A DNA stretch of 64,000 bases from Nissolia schottii (taxonomy: Eukaryota; Streptophyta; Magnoliopsida; Fabales; Fabaceae), in NCBI GenBank assembly GCA_003254905.1, contig QANU01000796.1, positions 483,577 to 547,576 on the forward strand, given 5' to 3'. The notes under the pieces are model-generated. The model saw only the letters and a program-made list of their open reading frames with translations, ran no database searches and was not told where the DNA came from. Positions 21,600 to 33,679 of this stretch are shown one piece after another. Each line of letters opens with the position of its first letter. Position 1 is the first letter of the stretch. The position numbers were made by a program, and so were the translations under genes.

Positions 21600-22284
21600 G
21601 TGTACTAACAACCTTCCAGCACATAAATCGCCTCAACTACTTGCGATTTAGGCTCCTATTTTTTAAAATAAAAGTTCATATAAATCACTTGAACTATTTG
21701 CAATTTAGTTTCATTATTTTAAAAAAAATTAGATAAATCGCTTCCTTACTAGCAATTTAGGGTTTTTTTTAATTTAACAAAAATCGCCTCATTTTTTTGA
21801 CGATTTATGAGGCAATTTTTTTTTTTAAAAATTATCACATAAATCTCCTCAATTTTTGACTATTTAGCAAAGAGAACCACATTTTAGTAACCTTTACTGA
21901 ATGTCCATATTCCGATATTAAATTTCTTTTTCCCCATAATCAAGTGGAATTTCCTAATAGATGTTCAACCCTTATTAGCTTTGCTTAAATACTGATTTTG
22001 TAGAAAGGGTTATGTTCAGCCCTCACATGGTTGCTTCTTTCTGTTTTGGCCTGTACCTCAGTAAGTCAAACTTGATGAAGGGAAATAAATTGAATCAAGT
22101 TCCTCTTATGTTTGAAATGAACATAAGAAGATTATATTTACATCTTTATCTTTCATTAATATGACAAAAGTTTTGTCATGTTGACACGAGCTCGTGTCAT
22201 GTTAATAAATAGTCGAGATTTGAATATGGTCCTTTCATGTTTCCTCATCCAAATAAATGGTCGGATCACTCATTTTTCTAGTCA
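21600..22284. repeat. aaatcgcc / gcgattta repeat cluster and flank
   Basis: From 21625 to 21870 the motif AAATCGCCTC and its reverse GCGATTTA alternate with T-rich or A-rich spacers. It is the mirror of the cluster at 13640-13850. A CGACACGTGTACTAACAACC phrase at 21594 has a counterpart near 13880 in the opposite sense. The stretch 21870-22284 holds nothing recognised. Confidence 0.45.
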
Positions 22285-22293
22285 TTAAGGTAT

Positions 22294-23754
22294 GGTTGCT
22301 TCTAACATGTACCGGGTGATTACCTGGTCCAAGTTGGTCTGGGGTCAAAAATAAAAATTTAACAAAAGCTTAGGGACTACATTGAAAATAAAAATTGTGA
22401 TGGTTGTTGAAAAATTAGGAAATTTTAATTATAAATTAAGCATTTTCTCTTCATCCCACCCACCTTTCTCCACCCACCCCTCACTGTGACTCTGTCGCTA
22501 GAACCCTTGCTTTAGTGTCGTCCAGATTAGCCAACCACCGAGTAGGTTCCACGGCGTTTCTACCCACGCCTCCTCCTCCTCTTCCTCATTTGCGATGCCC
22601 AATTGTGCTCCATCTACAACCTCTCCTACGTTGTCTTGACCACTGTCGTCAACAAGGTGAAGCCCCACATCCAAATCCGTGTAACCCGAGCCCAAATCCA
22701 TGCAACCCGTGCCAGATCCATGGAACCCAAATCGTTTCAACTATCGCCACACCACCTGGACCCGCACAAACACGACGCTGGTGGCCAGCGAGTCCATCAG
22801 CCGCGTTGTCATCAACACAATGGCCTCCCTTTCTTTATTTTCCTCATTCTTTTTTTTCTGAAAAAGTTGAGGTTTTTACTCTTGAGCTGTAAAAATTATT
22901 ACTATGAGTATTGACATTGTGAATTAGTTTTTGTTGATAGGAGTTTTAATCTTGTAAATATTACAGTACTTATTTGTTGAAGCTTTTTTGTTTAATAAAG
23001 ATTTTTTTTTGTTTTTGAATTTCTGAGATGTGATTTGTTGTTGACCATAATGGTTGATGAATATTTTTTGGATCTTTGGTTATCTATTGATGGTGTTGAT
23101 CTTGATGTTGTTGATGAGGGAGATTGATGAAATTTTTTGGTCTGAGGGTGGTGTGGGTAGAGGGCTATGGTGGTGGCTGGTGATTTCGATGGTGTGTTTT
23201 AGGGGTTATGAGTGATGTGGCGATGGAGCTGTGGTGGTGGCTAGGGTTTTTGAGCTTATGGAGGTGGTGGTAGATGAGGGTTGTTGTGGCTGTGGTGGGT
23301 TGGGTGAGGGGTGGGGCTATAGAGAAGGTGGGGGCTAGAGGTTATTGCGGGTTTTGCACGGATGCTCCCAGTGGTGGCTCTAGCAGCAATGACGTAATGG
23401 TGGCAGTAGTGGTGGTACTCTAGCATCGGCAATAGTGAAGGTGGAGTGGTGGTGCTTGATGGAGAATTGAGAAAAATTTTGATCAACAACAAATTACTTT
23501 TCAATTAACAACAAATTTAGATTAAAATTAAATAATAATATTACTAATTAAAATACTAATCACCAAGACTAATTAATACTTTAATTGTAAGGCTAGGACC
23601 ATTTTGCAAAATCAAAATGAAATTTTGATAAATTTAGGTGGTCAAACATCATAATTTACCATGAAAGATGTGAACCATCGGATCAAAGATCAATGACCAA
23701 AATACTAGGTGCAACTTGAACCAGGTAATCACCCAATCCATGTTAGGAGTAGCC
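22294..23754. mobile_element. Mutator-like non-autonomous element (Pack-MULE candidate)
   Basis: A 9-bp direct duplication with one mismatch flanks the element: TTAAGGTAT at 22285-22293 and TTAAAGTAT at 23755-23763. The termini are inverted repeats of about 43 bp sharing GGGTGATTACCTGGTYCAAG. These are Mutator-like hallmarks. No transposase is present. The segment 22500-22830 is GC-rich and exon-like with three-base periodicity in proline/threonine-type codons, and 23090-23470 is GGT/GGTG-rich. Both look like captured gene pieces, but no protein family is recognised. Confidence 0.7.
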
Positions 23755-24221
23755 TTAAAGTATACGCATAGAATTTGAAGGAAATACCTGCAGTGGGCTT
23801 CTAAATTATCACTAATCATTTCGTCAAAATTACATCCAATACAGGAGCCAGACAACACAACAACTTGATTTTGAACATCCAATCAAGCTCTGTATCAGCT
23901 TCAGGCATTATTTTTCTGAAAATGTAACAGAAATAAACAATCTTCAGTATATTATTAATCGACAAGCTGATCATCTATGACATGAAAAACTAGTTCTTCA
24001 ACCAAAACTGAGAACAAATGCATAATCACTCGTTATGCGAAATGAAGTTCCACAGCCTATACAAAGTCTAAAAGACAAGGGAAAAAAAATCCTTAAATCT
24101 GAGGCTTCCATCTCCATCAATTTCCGACATCTGCCACAAAAGTATCATTTAACCATCTCCTGCCTAGATTTAAAAATTAAAAAAAACTGTTCACATGAAC
24201 CATTAGAAAAGAAATGATCAA

Positions 24222-26485
24222 CTAGTTTCGCAGCATCCATTGCATGATGTCCTTCCTGAAAACACCCCCTGACTCATTTCCTCTATAATTTGATCTGAAG
24301 AATTCAGGAGCATAGGAGCTGAGGTGCCTGTGCCTGCCATGGATGCTGGTCCCAGCAGGATTTGGTGATCGAGTCATCCTTGAAATGGTAGGAAATGGCT
24401 TTTGCCTCAATGAGGTAAACAAATGCCTATCAGAGTCCTTCTTGAATAATCCAGAATAACCAGTAGGTTTCTGGTGTGGAGTTCCAGTAGCATTCTTTGT
24501 CGTTCTTTCACTTAGGCTGCCATTGGAAGGTGGTTTAGAAGGAGGGCCACGAATCCGAGCAGATGGTTTCATTCGATCTAGACATCGCAAAATGAAATTT
24601 CCAAGATTCCGACCTGCTTCTATGTCCCTTTCTTGAATGTTCCGATGAACTTTGATTGCTACATCAAATATAGCACGGGTTCGTCTGTGAAGCACCAAAA
24701 CAAGGAGATCAATAAAGCAGTTGTATAACAGCATTGCTAAATAGCTGCTAACAAGAAAGGCCAATAAAATAAAGGCTGGAAGAGCAAATGAAATAGAGTT
24801 TTTAAAGCACTTAAGAGAAAAAGTGATGGGGAAAAAGTGATTAACAGTTATGATACCCCAAAGATTTTAAAGTTGATAAAACAGTGAATCCATGCTCAAT
24901 GATCAGCATCGTACTTCAAGATATCCACAAACTAATGCTAATAGTTGAGCTCACAAATTTTGTAATATCAGGAGACAATCAATATAATCAGCTCTAAAAT
25001 ATTCGTATTACATTGCATATCTGACTGGTTTATCCTTCAGAATTTTGTATTTGGTGGTCGCAATACATTGTTAATTGCCAATCAAGTGATTATTTATGAC
25101 TTCATATAAGACAAATGAAATATAACACCCACGTAGGTTTGGAAAAACAGCCAGAAGAAACTGATAAATGGATAGATAGAAAACAAAATAAGTTAAAAAC
25201 ATTAACAGACAGTAGCTGCAATTTCCCAGTAGTAGACAGGGTTTATCATGTCAGTTTCCAAATATTAACCCTTCCCAATCACCTTTGCATCTGTAGTCTT
25301 AAGAGAATGAGCGATTGGAAGAGGTATAAAAGATATACTACATTTCTCACCAGCCTATCATTTGCAATTTTACTCTTGCCAACAACTTTCTTATAGTTAC
25401 CCCCCACAAATTCCATTCTAAACACATTTTCCACAAACTCAAATATGACTAGCAGCAATATCAGAAGATGACACAAGGATTTAAGCTTCTCCAAAATTAC
25501 AAATATCACCTACCAACAACTCAGGCGAGTTAAGGAGGCATTTGGCTTGTTTTATTTGGCTTTCAGCTAATGTTTTTATATGGCAAAAATGTGTTTTCAT
25601 TTTGTTTTCCATTTTCAAAAGTTTGTGAAGAAATGAGAAAGACAACTTTTTATTTTTCTCACCGCTTTCGTTATAAAATTTTGAAAATGGTGAATATAAC
25701 AAAAATAAGATGCCATTTTTTTTAACTTAGAGCAACATTTTAACAGAAAACCAAAACAACTGACAAAGCAACACCATCTGAGTTTTTAAAAAAATGTACC
25801 ATCTCCATTAGATGGGTGAGAGACAAATACAAATACATAAATCAATACCTCCATAAGCTAACTCAAACGCTAACTAAAGCTGAAATTAATATTGGAGAGT
25901 AACTATAAGGCGGAACCGTTGCTGTGTACACTTTAGATCATATCATACAACTGATACAGAAATGAGAAAAACCAACCCAGATGCATGCACCAAATACATG
26001 TTCAATAGGTAGCTGCAACACTGAGCTACTTAATCCCCACCATCCAAATCCAAAATACTCTACAAAGCGGACATACTCGGCCTCATTCAACCATAGCACA
26101 ACACTTGATCAAATCATTAAAAATATAATTATCAATTAAACTCGAACCACCAACAACGCTCCCAAGTTTCTTGTGATTAAGAGGCATGCAACAATCCTTC
26201 GTCAATCCCTCTCTCTATCTCCAATACAAAGATGTAAAATATTGAAATGCACATTAGGGCTAATCGTGTAGCTATCTAAACAAAAGGGAATGAAAAATCA
26301 CATTTGAGTGTCCATCAATAATTAAATTAAAAAGAGAGAGAGAGAGAAAGAGACCTGTGAAGGAAATTGCGGATCTTAGGGTACTTAGGGGTAATGATCC
26401 TGCGCTGAATCCTGAGGGCAAGCCTGTAAGTTCGCTTCAGACCCAGAAAATATGCAGTTCCAAGTGTTATCTCCCATAGCACCAT
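24222..26485 (-). CDS. Conserved plant-specific protein of unknown function, 197 aa
   Basis: Exon 1 is 26485-26355 and exon 2 is 24684-24222, joined by a 1670-bp GT/AG intron that splits an Arg codon. Exon 1 starts MVLWEITLGTAYFLGLKR and is followed by RTYRLALRIQRR, a short hydrophobic then strongly basic helix. Exon 2 continues with RRTRAIFDVAIKVHRNIQER and GRNLGNFILRCLDRMKPSARI. The C-terminal half is Arg/Ser/Pro-rich and probably disordered, ending MQWMLRN. The protein recalls uncharacterised proteins conserved in land plants, and no catalytic motif is seen. A membrane- or organelle-associated role is only a guess from the N-terminus. A frame reading through the intron gives an alternative start at 24764 but adds a stretch unlike the family. 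CT repeats upstream (26505-26530) mark the leader. Confidence 0.85.
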
Positions 26486-28389
26486 TCTCTCATATGAATC
26501 CGATCCCTCTCTCTCTCTCTATCTCTCGCTATTCCAAAGAAAGAAAGAAACAATGCTTCGCGTTTTAATAAATATGTCTCTGAAATTGTTTCATGCCGTG
26601 CAACTTCTTTCTATTCTAACTTGTTCCTTCCCTCCGCATTCGCGCTTCCAGAATTTTCTCACCATGCTCTGTGCTTCCCTCTATTTTTTTCTCACGGTGC
26701 ATTTCTGGCCGTTGGATTCTTGTTTTTTCTATTTCATCTTATTAATAACCCTAGCTTCGCTGCACCATTTTCCATCTGGGCCCACCAAAGGTTATACTGT
26801 ACGAGGGTATACGCCGTATGCATATCCTTTCACCCACAATAAATACAGGTCGTTCTCTTCAACATTTATATTTTTTACTTTTCCTTCTAAAGGACCACTC
26901 TCCTAATGTTTTTCTAACCGTGGACACTTATTAAAAAATTTAAAATAATAAAAAATTAAAATCTTTAAAATAATAAAAATATTAAAAATTTAAAAATTTC
27001 TCACTTCAAGTTTCTTACCAAGTATTTTAATTAAACTCTTTTCTTTATTAAAATAAAATTAGTTATAGAAAATAAATGCTCACAAAAAAAGTGATTAAAA
27101 AAAATGACAAACCAAGAAGCAATATTAGTCAACATTTATTTTTTTGGACTTTGAATGGATCTAAGTTAATTGAAATTGGTGTGAAATTAGTAAAATATTA
27201 AATTTGGCTATCAATAATTATCATGTTTGAGTAGTATGAGATACTTAAATGTAAATAACTCTTTAAATTAAAATTCAAATAGTAATTCACTACCATGTGA
27301 TTGAGTAAAATCGCTTGCCACCAAACTAAACTCGTTTTGTTTTGTCGTCAGACCAAACTTCAATTGTATTTTTTCTTCTACTTAGTTGGTTTTTGAATTT
27401 TATTTTATTTATTGTTATTTTGGTCATAGTGCGTGTAAGAATTTTTGTGTAGAAGCTAACGTGCGTGCTGACATATGCCAAACATAACCTCATATTGATA
27501 CTGCTCATTTCTTTTGGTCGGGACCTCATACGGGACTTTGGATTGTAGATCACGTCACCCTGACCTCTCTCTTAGTTGCTCCATGCTTGTAAGGGTGTCC
27601 TTGGTCTAGTAGTCTATTCCGGCCCAAAATTTATAGTTGGCCCAAAATTTCTTTGTTGGGAGTAAATGATATCTTTTGTAAGAGCTTTAATGATAAGCTG
27701 TAGAGAGTTGAATTGGCCCGAAAGAAAAAGTAAGAATTTTGTTTCCAGACCAGGGGGTCATGACTCATGAAAATATCCACGAGATTTTGTGTATTCATTT
27801 TCCTTCAGTGAGATATACACGAAATTAACATTGAGCTTGGTTTCAAACGAGCACAGTTGGGCCTTGATTCCTAATTCTTGTAGGGTCTCATTAATGGGCT
27901 GCCAGGTATTCTGGGCCTTGTGCTTTTGGTTGGTGTAGTGTTAAGCTTTTAATTGTAGTCGTAGGTTTTATATCATTAATGACGGGAACAAACCAAAGAA
28001 AGGAAGACACAAATCAGAACGCGGCCGCATTCATTTAGCATAAATGAAAAGGTAAAAACGAAAGGCAAGAGAGAGAGAGATGAATTGGCAAAAACGAAAA
28101 GTGAAAAAGTGATGAGAAGAGTAAAAGGAAAGAAATCACCGAAAAATGAAAAAATAAAATTAAAACAAGCAATTAAGCACGGGATAGGAACAATCATCCA
28201 GATCACGAGCTTAAATAAATCTTGCATTCTGCCAATTAAAACCCCCCACCAAAAAAAGGAAAAAACAAAAAATAAAATATATTAAAAAAAAGCATAAAAT
28301 AAAATTCACTTCATAACTTGCCAACGCAGACTCCCACACACACTATCTCATCTCTCTCCTAAGACCCCTCTCTCTCTCACACACACACA
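26486..28389. other. Intergenic region between divergent genes, nothing else recognised
   Basis: The - strand gene ending its exon 1 at 26485 and the + strand gene starting at 28390 are divergent and share this ~1.9-kb spacer. It contains CT/GA runs near both ends (26505-26530, 28069-28081, 28365-28388) that are probably leader sequences. The middle is AT-rich, with no recognisable coding sequence. Confidence 0.5.
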
Positions 28390-29007
28390 ATGCAGAGACA
28401 GTCGCTGGGGTCGCCGTCGTCGAAGCTCCATGGAATCGCCGTCGCCAAGGAAGACGTCATCACCGCCGCCTCCGCCGCCGACGAACCTCCAAAGACTCTC
28501 CGGCTGTCGTCCCCGCCTCCCCGACCGCCGCATAAGTTCGTCCACCTCATCCCGCTCCTCACTCTCCTCTGCTTCCTCATCCTCTACCTCTGCTCCCACG
28601 CTCCCTCTCCATCAGGTACTGCCATTACCCTCTCCCACACTTCACAACCATATATTTCCACAGCTCAAATTTTCAATGATTGACTAAATTGACCAAAAAA
28701 TAAATTGTTTCAGACTTGGATCATTTCGCTGGATTCAAGCGCCCCCCTAAGCATCATGATTTAGGTAACGACTACAATGCATTTCCCTATACTTGCTCCT
28801 TTTATCTTTATTTTTTCTGTCTATAGTATCTAATTTATATGAGGAATTTTTTTCTAATTTATTTTAACGGTAGATTCGGTTGCGGAGATCGGTGACATTG
28901 AGCATTACACGGAAGCGAGGAGAGCCGATGTTTTGGCGATCCGAAGCCTCCGCAATCTGCAGCAGATGCCCAGAAATCGCCTCCACAGGAAACTCGCCGA
29001 TTTTTAA
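28390..29007 (+). CDS. Small single-pass membrane protein of unknown function, 136 aa
   Basis: Exons are 28390-28615, 28714-28764 and 28874-29007, with phase-1 GT/AG introns of 98 and 109 bp. The start MQRQSLGSPSSKLHG follows a CT/CA-rich leader. Residues 50-69 (FVHLIPLLTLLCFLILYLCS) form one hydrophobic helix. The tail continues DLDHFAGFKRPPKH, then DVLAIRSLRNLQQM, and ends HRKLADF. This layout matches a conserved but uncharacterised family of small plant membrane proteins (LIPLLTLLCFL and VLAIRSLRNLQ being the recognisable parts). The helix with an N-terminal basic/proline stretch fits a signal-anchor protein. Function is unknown. The 51-bp middle exon is too short for simple ORF detection. 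Confidence 0.85.
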
Positions 29008-30640
29008 GTCAGTTTTTATTTTATTTATTTATTTATTTTTCTTTTCTCTTCTTTTCTTTTTTTTTTCCAGCTGAAAACGTGAAGAGGCACGGGTTTTATC
29101 AGACCCTTGACGCTCGCTCCCACGTGCTTGCTCTCTTGTATATCAAAATCCAAATTGCCTTTGTTTTTTCCCTTCCTGACGGAAACACCGAATAAGAAAA
29201 CCATTCCACCCATTTTCATTTGTGTTGTACAGCCATTTCAAATCTGGAGAAGAAGAAATAAGATAAAACACCGAATAATCATTTTATTTGTTTTGGTATA
29301 TCCTCTAGCGTGCATTTATTTTTTGTTAATCGCTGTATATTATTATATTTGTATAGTAATAAAACGGGGGAGTGAAGGTTTAGGGGGTGGGGGCCTGGGG
29401 GGTGTCCGGCGAAGTGCGCAGGATAGCACTTGGTGCGCCGAATGTTGGAATACAGCTGGACTTTGGGACCGTTACTACCTTGAGCTGCGGTTAACAGTGC
29501 CAGCTGGAAATAGCAGTCTTCTCTTCTCTCTTCTGCTCTGAATCTCTGATTATTATTATTATTAATAAATGAATTTATGGAAAATTGGGATCAGGGGATT
29601 TTTCTGTTACTAGCCACAATGGCTTCGTGCGTTACTACCGGCGGGTGCATTGGATGCTGGTGCTACCTGGCTGAGGTGGCTCTGTTGTACACGTGTCGGC
29701 GTTTGGGAAGGTGGGAGGAGGGGGGGGCGAGTGTCGGTGGCTTTGACGCTTTCCTGGGTGGGAGATGTGTTTGGGAAGTTTGAGTAAAACGTCGTCGTTG
29801 CAAGGAGAAGGATAAGATAGTGATGGTGTGATTGTTGGTGTCTGGCATGTGGGACACGCACGGGGGTCTGATTGGTTGGGCACTTAATCATGGGGTTTAA
29901 AGATGACGAAGGTAGGGCACATATATGGTAGGGAATAAGGATGTTGATGTTAGTATGCAATGCATTAAACGGGATTTGGCGACATCTTGATCGTTTACGT
30001 AGCGTTGATTGAATTGAAGACCCGTCGGGAGACACGTAGTTTTATCTAGCGAGACCCGTAGTTGACATTAGTAATTAGAGAAATGCAGTTTTTCAAGGAA
30101 ATTTTTTTATTGTTTATCGTTAAATATAATTTTTTATTATTAATTTCTTTATTCCTTATGCTATGAATGAAGCCGTACATTAAAAAAAAATTAATTGAGA
30201 ATATTCATTTTGAACAAGTAGTTCATATGTGAATCTAGTCATTTTCCTAGCAAATCTTAGTATTTTTGAGAATTTAAAAGTGAAATTTTTTCATTTTTAA
30301 ATTGGTTATAATTAATTTTAAATTTTACCGTTTTAAACATGCACTAAGTGGTTACCATCAAGTCAATTTATTGCTTAGATAATCCACTGTAAATTTCAAT
30401 TTGTACTTTAAGCAACAATGTATTCAGTAGTGTACACCATTGGTAATATTAGGAAGGGATATTGTATTTATATTTGAAAAAAAATTGAATTGGGTTTGAA
30501 ATTGGTCATTTTATTAATATTAGACATGTTTTTAAGCTATTTGAACTTTTATAATGATACTTATAAATTACTCATCATAATGATTCTTATATCAACAATG
30601 AAAATTATACTCGGATAATTTTTAAATACGAATTCGTTCT
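29008..30640. other. 3' flank with a GC-rich, G-run containing segment
   Basis: No gene is supported. At 29366-29402 four runs of five or six G occur within 37 bases on the plus strand. The region 29400-29800 remains GC-rich compared with its surroundings, and it has frames of 68 to 144 codons without family features. It could be the remains of a CpG-rich promoter or an unrecognised repeat. From 30060 on it is AT-rich. Confidence 0.4.
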
Positions 30641-30661
30641 TTAATAATTGTGTTAATTGTC

Positions 30662-30844
30662 TTTTTTTTTTTTAGGTTGTCTTCCCGGTATCAAAGGTTT
30701 AGCCTTGACTAATTCGGGTCGACCCAGGTCACGCACCTGTCTATGGCGGGTGAGTCTTCCAGCGGGGATAACTGCGTACAGCGGGGATATATATTTACTT
30801 AAGCGATATCAAGCCGCTTACCACTTGGACCAACTCCCGTTGGT
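30662..30844 (-). mobile_element. tRNA-derived SINE (family also at 60034)
   Basis: On the minus strand the body starts CCAACGGGAGTTGGTCC, then AAGTGGTAAGCGG (A box), and later GGGTCGACCCGAAT (B-box-like). It ends GACAACCT followed by about 13 A. Target duplications are TGTGTTAATTGTC (30649-30661) and TGTGTCAATTGTC (30845-30857), 12 of 13 matching. The plus-strand 82-codon frame over it is not a gene. Confidence 0.85.
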
Positions 30845-31157
30845 TGTGTCAATTGTCTTTAGCGATACTTCTGTAAAAAAAAATATATATCCCAAAGATA
30901 GATAGATCAATTTATTAATTAGAGAAAAACAAATTTCAAGACCAATGTTTAACTAAGAGGGGTGTCCTAAATATGCTTAAAAAAAAGTAGTTAAATAAAT
31001 AATGTAACGATTCTTAACAAAGGAGATCCAAAAACATATATAAAAGCAAACTAAAGGAACCTAAACTCCTGAACAATCAGAGGGAGATTGGATGGGTATT
31101 TGGAGTTAAAACTCATTGAGAGAACTGATTCTAATCACACAGCCTACTAGCCATTGT

Positions 31158-31503
31158 TTACCTCTTATTACCAAGACTGGATTGTTTACCTACTAGGCTT
31201 GATGTCCCACCAGCAGAATCACCAATAAAAGTCACCATAGGCATTTCTTGATCTAAACAAATCTTCTTTCCCAGTTTCATAGTGGATTGGTCCTCAACCC
31301 CATCCTGCTGTGTCAACTGGAGCAACGGTTGCATAAGTTGCCGACTTTCATTGACTGGAATCGATTTACGGAGACTTGAAGCATCATCGTTGATTAGTGG
31401 GACATTAACAACATGCTCACGAGCGTAAACCTTTTGGATTTAAGGCAGTTATTTCCATCCCGTCAAGAATGTGCACTTTGTTTCGCCTCCTCAACTCGGC
31501 GAT
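31158..31503 (-). pseudogene. Unrecognised broken coding fragment (last-exon-like)
   Basis: On the minus strand a frame without ATG begins near 31503 as AELRRRNKVHILDGMEITAL and runs to about 31440. A one-base shift then leads into VYAREHVVNVPLINDDASS, which continues through LRKSIPVNESRQLMQPLLQL and TFIGDSAGGTSSLVGK to a TAA at 31160-31158. The amino-acid composition and codon pattern look like real coding sequence, unlike the AT-rich flanks. No protein family is recognised. An AG just before TATCGCC could be a splice acceptor, so this may be a last exon left from a deleted or transposed gene. Confidence 0.45.
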
Positions 31504-33520
31504 ACTTGTGTACTTTTATTCTATACAAGAAGAATTGGGTCTTAATATTAATATTGGTCTCTCAGGTCTCAGAAAAATAACAAATTAATTAATCCCTCAA
31601 ACAAACTTAGATATTTATCTTATTAATCTCTTTCAAATATTAATGTGTATGTAATTTTTTTTAAAGTCACTAAATTATCAGGCATGACTTTATTTTTTTT
31701 GGATTAAAAATATAGGTTTACTAATATTCTTATGGTTATATATAATTTTTTGGGACACGTTTGCAGTATTTTTTTTTTCTATGATATTATTGATCAATAA
31801 TACCTTAAGTATCGGAATAAAATACTATAGAAACCTTATTCATCATGACTTGGTGTTCGTAGCGAGTGGCTTATTTTTCTGTCACCATTCAAACGTAACT
31901 TAGTGATAAATAATTGTGATAAGGAGATTTTGTCTCTACTAGTTTATAATACCTTCGGTAGTGATCACAAGAGGTGTAATTAATGGTTTTCTTTATAATA
32001 AAAAATTACAACCATTGCAATACTAGATTTTATTATTATGGTCAGATATTGGATGAAGTAACATGCAAACGATTTTCCGTAGTTTAAATTTGAACTTGTA
32101 ACTAGATGTGGACTATGAGGTAAATATTTTTTTCTGCTAATTTATTTGTTTTTAATAATTTTTAGAATTAAATTTGTCGAATTTAGTCATCATTTTATGA
32201 TCTAATATGACATATTGATGTGTTATATGATTTAATGTGATAAATTAATATTTTTTAACTCAATACTTATGGAGATGTGCATCATAAGCTTAAATGGTCC
32301 GTATATCTCTTAATCTCTTACAATTTGATTTTTTCAATGATTTGACTTATAAAAAATTTATAAATATCATATAAAACATGAAATAATGACAAATTTTGAT
32401 AAATCTAATTTTAAAATTTATCAAAAATAAAAAATTTAGCAAAATGGAACATTTATTGCATGGGACATGTGAGTAACCAAAGTAATTATATGCCTATTTG
32501 TTATTCTAACTCCTTGAAATTGAAGTCAATATAGTAATAAAATTTACATGGACAAAACAAACCATTACAAAGTTATTGAGGGAATTAGCTTAGCTCGTTA
32601 AGTTTGTTTATCATAATTGTATATTTTAAATAAAGAATTTCTTTCTTAATAGGTGACTCTCAGCCTAAACATTAATTTCCACGTGATGATCCGTTTTCAA
32701 TTTTCTTTCTTGAAAAGGAAAAAAAAGAAAAAGGAATACAAAGTTCTTTCCCTTGAGTTTTTGTATCTTTACTTTTTGTTGGCAGTGGGACAATAATATA
32801 GTTCAACCCCTTGCTTGTCTTTATTTACGTAGCGATTAAGCTAGCCATTTCATCAACCGAAATAATTAACAATTAAAAATTCAGCGTATGATTTAGGGGA
32901 TCACCTTTTCATCATTCGCATAATTTCTACTATGTCTTTGTTTTCCCTTGAAAACTCACGGGCATCATCGGATACCCACTATACCGACCACACACCCTTT
33001 AATTTATGCTTTTATTTTATTTTTCGATTAAAAGATGTATTTTTTTTTTAAAATAAAATAAAATGATGGTGACATAAACGGATAATGCTAAAAAGCAAAC
33101 GGTCCATATGGTGAACACCCAACAACATTTATTTTAATTAATTAAAGAAAGTGGGCCAACAACTTCACGAGTAGCACTATATAGGCCAAACAAGCTCATG
33201 AATATGGACATTGAACATGTTGTTTATGCCGGTGGGTTTGGTTTTTAGGACCGATTCTTCAGACGAGTTGGTGAATTGTGATGGCTAGTTTTAAAGAAAA
33301 GGCGTGAATAATGCCATAGGTAAAATTTATGGAGGAGGGGGTCTTCTTTCTTTCTTTTGTTTTAATTACAAAATTACGGACTTTGGTTGCTAGTTTATAT
33401 ATAAGTTGAGATATAATATTTGTATACAGGAGAGCGGACATATAGGTATATCTAAAAGTAAATGAGTGCGATTAATTCTTATTTCTTTTTCTCATTTTTT
33501 AGAAGTAGGAATAAGTGGGT
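31504..33520. other. AT-rich intergenic DNA, nothing recognised
   Basis: No coding, RNA gene or clear repeat boundary was seen. Frames are short and AT-rich. Confidence 0.5.
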
Positions 33521-33527
33521 TTTTAAG

Positions 33528-33679
33528 GGTTCACACACATCTAGCGGTAAAATGTTAGTTCATCATAACACGATGAACTATGATTTAAATTTCAGTTAAG
33601 AGAGTCACCCGAATTTAAGTGTTTAACCATTGTTGAAGAGAATGTTTCGGCTAATAATAATAATAATAATAATAATAAA
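33528..33679 (+). mobile_element. Degenerate SINE with (AAT)n tail
   Basis: The plus strand has ATCTAGCGGTAAAATG (A-box-like), GATGAACTATGATTTAAATT (position of the B box, degenerate), and AGTTAAGAGAGTCACCC. It ends in nine AAT repeats (33652-33679). The layout fits a tRNA-derived SINE. No clear target duplication was found. Confidence 0.5.

Noticed and set aside
29610..30035. 141-codon minus-strand frame in the GC-rich patch
   Set aside because: Pro/Thr/His-rich low complexity with parallel frames of similar composition, and no family match recognised.
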